A DNA stretch of 64,000 nt. It comes from Bacteroides sp. 43_108. GTDB taxonomy: Bacteria; Bacteroidota; Bacteroidia; Bacteroidales; Bacteroidaceae. Below are positions 62,439-64,000 of this stretch, one piece after another. The position numbers were made by a program, and so were the translations under genes. The first letter of the stretch is position 1. The number at the start of each line of letters is the position of its first letter. The stretch covers positions 5,996 through 69,995 of the forward strand of contig MNQS01000135.1 in NCBI GenBank assembly GCA_001915545.1, read 5' to 3'. The notes beneath the pieces were generated by a model. It was not told the origin of the DNA and made no database searches. It was given only the letters and a program-made list of their open reading frames with translations.

Positions 62439-63761
62439 ATGGAGATTTGCAATGATAAAATGCTGAGTATCTATAATCTAACTTTGGAACATTATCAGGA
62501 GTTAGAAAAAAATATCGAATACAGTGACAATATAGCAGATATAAAATCAAAGATAAAAGATGATGGCGTCACTGAAATAAATATTCTCAACGAACTTAAT
62601 GTTGATGAGCCTGACACAAGTATCATTTTCGCAAGCATTCTTAAAAGCAAAAAGAATGTAGTTCTATCAAAGTTTATAAATGATTATTTAAGTAAAGTAG
62701 GCTTTGATTTCGAGGTAAAAAGACCAGTGATAACAGCAGAAAAGAAGCATAGAATTGATATTCTTATAGAAGACAAAGATTATACTATTATTATCGAAAA
62801 TAAATTGTTAGGAGCGGTATATCAAAGAAACCAGTTATCACGTTACATCAAGCGAATCGAGAATGAAGGGTACAAGACAGAACAGATATTCATTGTTATT
62901 ATACCAAGTTATTATACTGATGACTATTTAGATAATATAAGATGTTCTGTTTGGAAACTACCACATGATTGGGTATTACCCAATAGCCAAAGAGAATGTG
63001 CATGGTATGATGACTATTGTTGCCAATGTGATAATAGTTTGAACACAGAGTTTGAAGAGAAGAATTGTCATAAACCAGGAAAAAGTTGTATAAATTATAA
63101 GAATCTATATAAAGAAAGAACTGTCGTTCTTGATAATAGCTTTTCAGATTGGCTTATAGAATGTTCAGAATATATAGATAAGAAAGAAGTCTTGCTACAT
63201 TCTGCATTGTTACAATTTTCCGACTATATTAAAATAAAGTATAATCAAAAACAAAATGACGAGTATATTATGGAAATGAAAGAGTTTTTAAGATCTAAAT
63301 TGGTCAAAGACAATAAGAATGACGAGACAAACTGGAAAATCATCAATGAAAAGATTAATCAGATTGATGATATGAAAAGGGGGTTAGAGTCATTGAAACA
63401 GGAAATCTCCCAAAATATGGTTAATGAATGGAGAGATAATCTTAAAGCAATGGGATGGAACCTATCTTTCGAAGAAAGCAAATCATTTGGAATTAATATA
63501 GAAGGTGTTTGGTGTGGATGTTGGAGCGGATGTGAAGGTAATGGAAAGTCAAACAACAATCAGCCGTATTGGGGATTTTATTCAGAAAAATCTATTGATG
63601 AAAAACAATCAAAAATGATTGAAGATATATTAGAATGTTCTGGACTTGCTAAATCTATAATAAAAGGTCATGATTTCATTGTATGGAATAGTACACTAAA
63701 TGGAGATCAAAGGTGTAACCAATTATACGAAGCAGCAAAGAAATTAGGATATATAAAATGA
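62439..63761 (+). CDS. PD-(D/E)XK nuclease superfamily protein with internal Cys cluster
   Basis: A 440-residue protein without signal peptide. The catalytic pattern of PD-(D/E)XK proteins is visible around residues 105-130: Asp in RIDILIEDKD, then a beta strand and E-N-K in IIIENKLLG. QRNQLSRYIKRIENEG follows, as in the PDDEXK_4 group. A central segment near residues 185-225 has a dense Cys cluster (CAWYDDYCCQC, NCHKPGKSC) that could bind metal. The C-terminal 90 residues (WNLSFEESKSFGINIEGVW onwards) are unassigned. AT-rich codons contrast with mnmE and suggest horizontal acquisition; a defence role is possible but unproven. Confidence 0.75.
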   Translation: MEICNDKMLSIYNLTLEHYQELEKNIEYSDNIADIKSKIKDDGVTEINILNELNVDEPDTSIIFASILKSKKNVVLSKFINDYLSKVGFDFEVKRPVITAEKKHRIDILIEDKDYTIIIENKLLGAVYQRNQLSRYIKRIENEGYKTEQIFIVIIPSYYTDDYLDNIRCSVWKLPHDWVLPNSQRECAWYDDYCCQCDNSLNTEFEEKNCHKPGKSCINYKNLYKERTVVLDNSFSDWLIECSEYIDKKEVLLHSALLQFSDYIKIKYNQKQNDEYIMEMKEFLRSKLVKDNKNDETNWKIINEKINQIDDMKRGLESLKQEISQNMVNEWRDNLKAMGWNLSFEESKSFGINIEGVWCGCWSGCEGNGKSNNNQPYWGFYSEKSIDEKQSKMIEDILECSGLAKSIIKGHDFIVWNSTLNGDQRCNQLYEAAKKLGYIK

Positions 63762-63929
63762 ATAGTCCTAAATGACCGTTACAGTTACTGGACAAAAAGC
63801 ACTATAAAATATTTTGTGTAAATGGAAACAAGATTCAGCAGTAAGTTTGTTCTTATATCTGGATTCTGTTTTCAAACACAAGCATAAATTTATTCATAAT
63901 CAGGGATATTCAGTAAATAGAATAAAATT

Positions 63930-63976
63930 AGCCAACTAATTCATACACAAAGTGTTGCGAATTAGCTGGCTTTTTT
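63930..63976 (+). terminator. Terminator near the right edge
   Basis: AGCCAACTAATTC pairs with GAATTAGCTGGCT (one mismatch) and is followed by a T-run. It lies about 170 bases after the nuclease-like gene; the bases between hold no gene that I can see. Confidence 0.8.
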
Positions 63977-64000
63977 GTATCTTTAGGTATTCCCCCGAAA

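Overview
The window reads as ordinary chromosome of a Bacteroidales bacterium, probably from the Bacteroidaceae/Prevotellaceae. The evidence is promoters of the Bacteroidetes type (TTTG, 19-20 bases, TAnnTTTG), a complete bat aerotolerance operon, the ribosomal block rpmB-rpmG-DUF4295 beside ftsY and rimO, a one-piece NfnAB-type flavoprotein, and several families found almost only in this phylum (DUF4831, HU-LysM, CBM20-GH77 MalQ). No tRNA, rRNA, insertion sequence, prophage or CRISPR array was found.

Layout. 1-8 kb: DUF4831 protein and nnr on the minus strand, facing hpt-adk, then a Crp/Fnr regulator with a short-chain dehydrogenase, a 700-base gene-free stretch with a good promoter, tiny reading frames and two terminators, and an AAA+ ATPase. 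8-18 kb: one long minus-strand operon, moxR-DUF58-batD-like-batA-batB-batC-batD-batE-PAP2-small HTH protein. 18-23 kb, minus strand: rpmB-rpmG-DUF4295, then ftsY-rimO-HU-(HU-TM-LysM). 23-30 kb: an AraC regulator divergent from a three-gene RND efflux operon. 30-32 kb: rplU-rpmA, an NTF2-like protein and an HxlR regulator. 32-47 kb, minus strand: GH2 beta-galactosidase, alpha-2-macroglobulin, malQ, pflA and pflB. 47-53 kb: a GH28 glycosidase facing fucP-fucI-fucR. 53-62 kb, plus strand: serS, NfnAB fusion, TtcA-like, a PD40/coiled-coil exported protein, a nucleoside phosphorylase and mnmE. The window ends with an AT-rich PD-(D/E)XK protein that looks acquired.

How the genes fit together. The organism appears to be a fermenting anaerobe: pyruvate formate-lyase with its activase, fucose uptake and isomerisation, extracytoplasmic glycosidases (GH2, GH28), a cytosolic maltodextrin enzyme (MalQ), and NfnAB-type electron bifurcation to balance NADH, NADPH and ferredoxin. 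Envelope functions are prominent: Bat proteins, an alpha-2-macroglobulin, an RND pump, and a nucleoid protein that seems to be tethered to peptidoglycan.

The least explained signals are these: an 84-base tandem repeat that multiplies a whole promoter-operator module upstream of the GH2 gene; three intergenic elements made of GCGAGGGCTC-type blocks spaced about 22-24 bases apart; the HU-TM-LysM protein; the leader-like region before the AAA+ gene; and the Cys-rich nuclease-like protein at the right edge.
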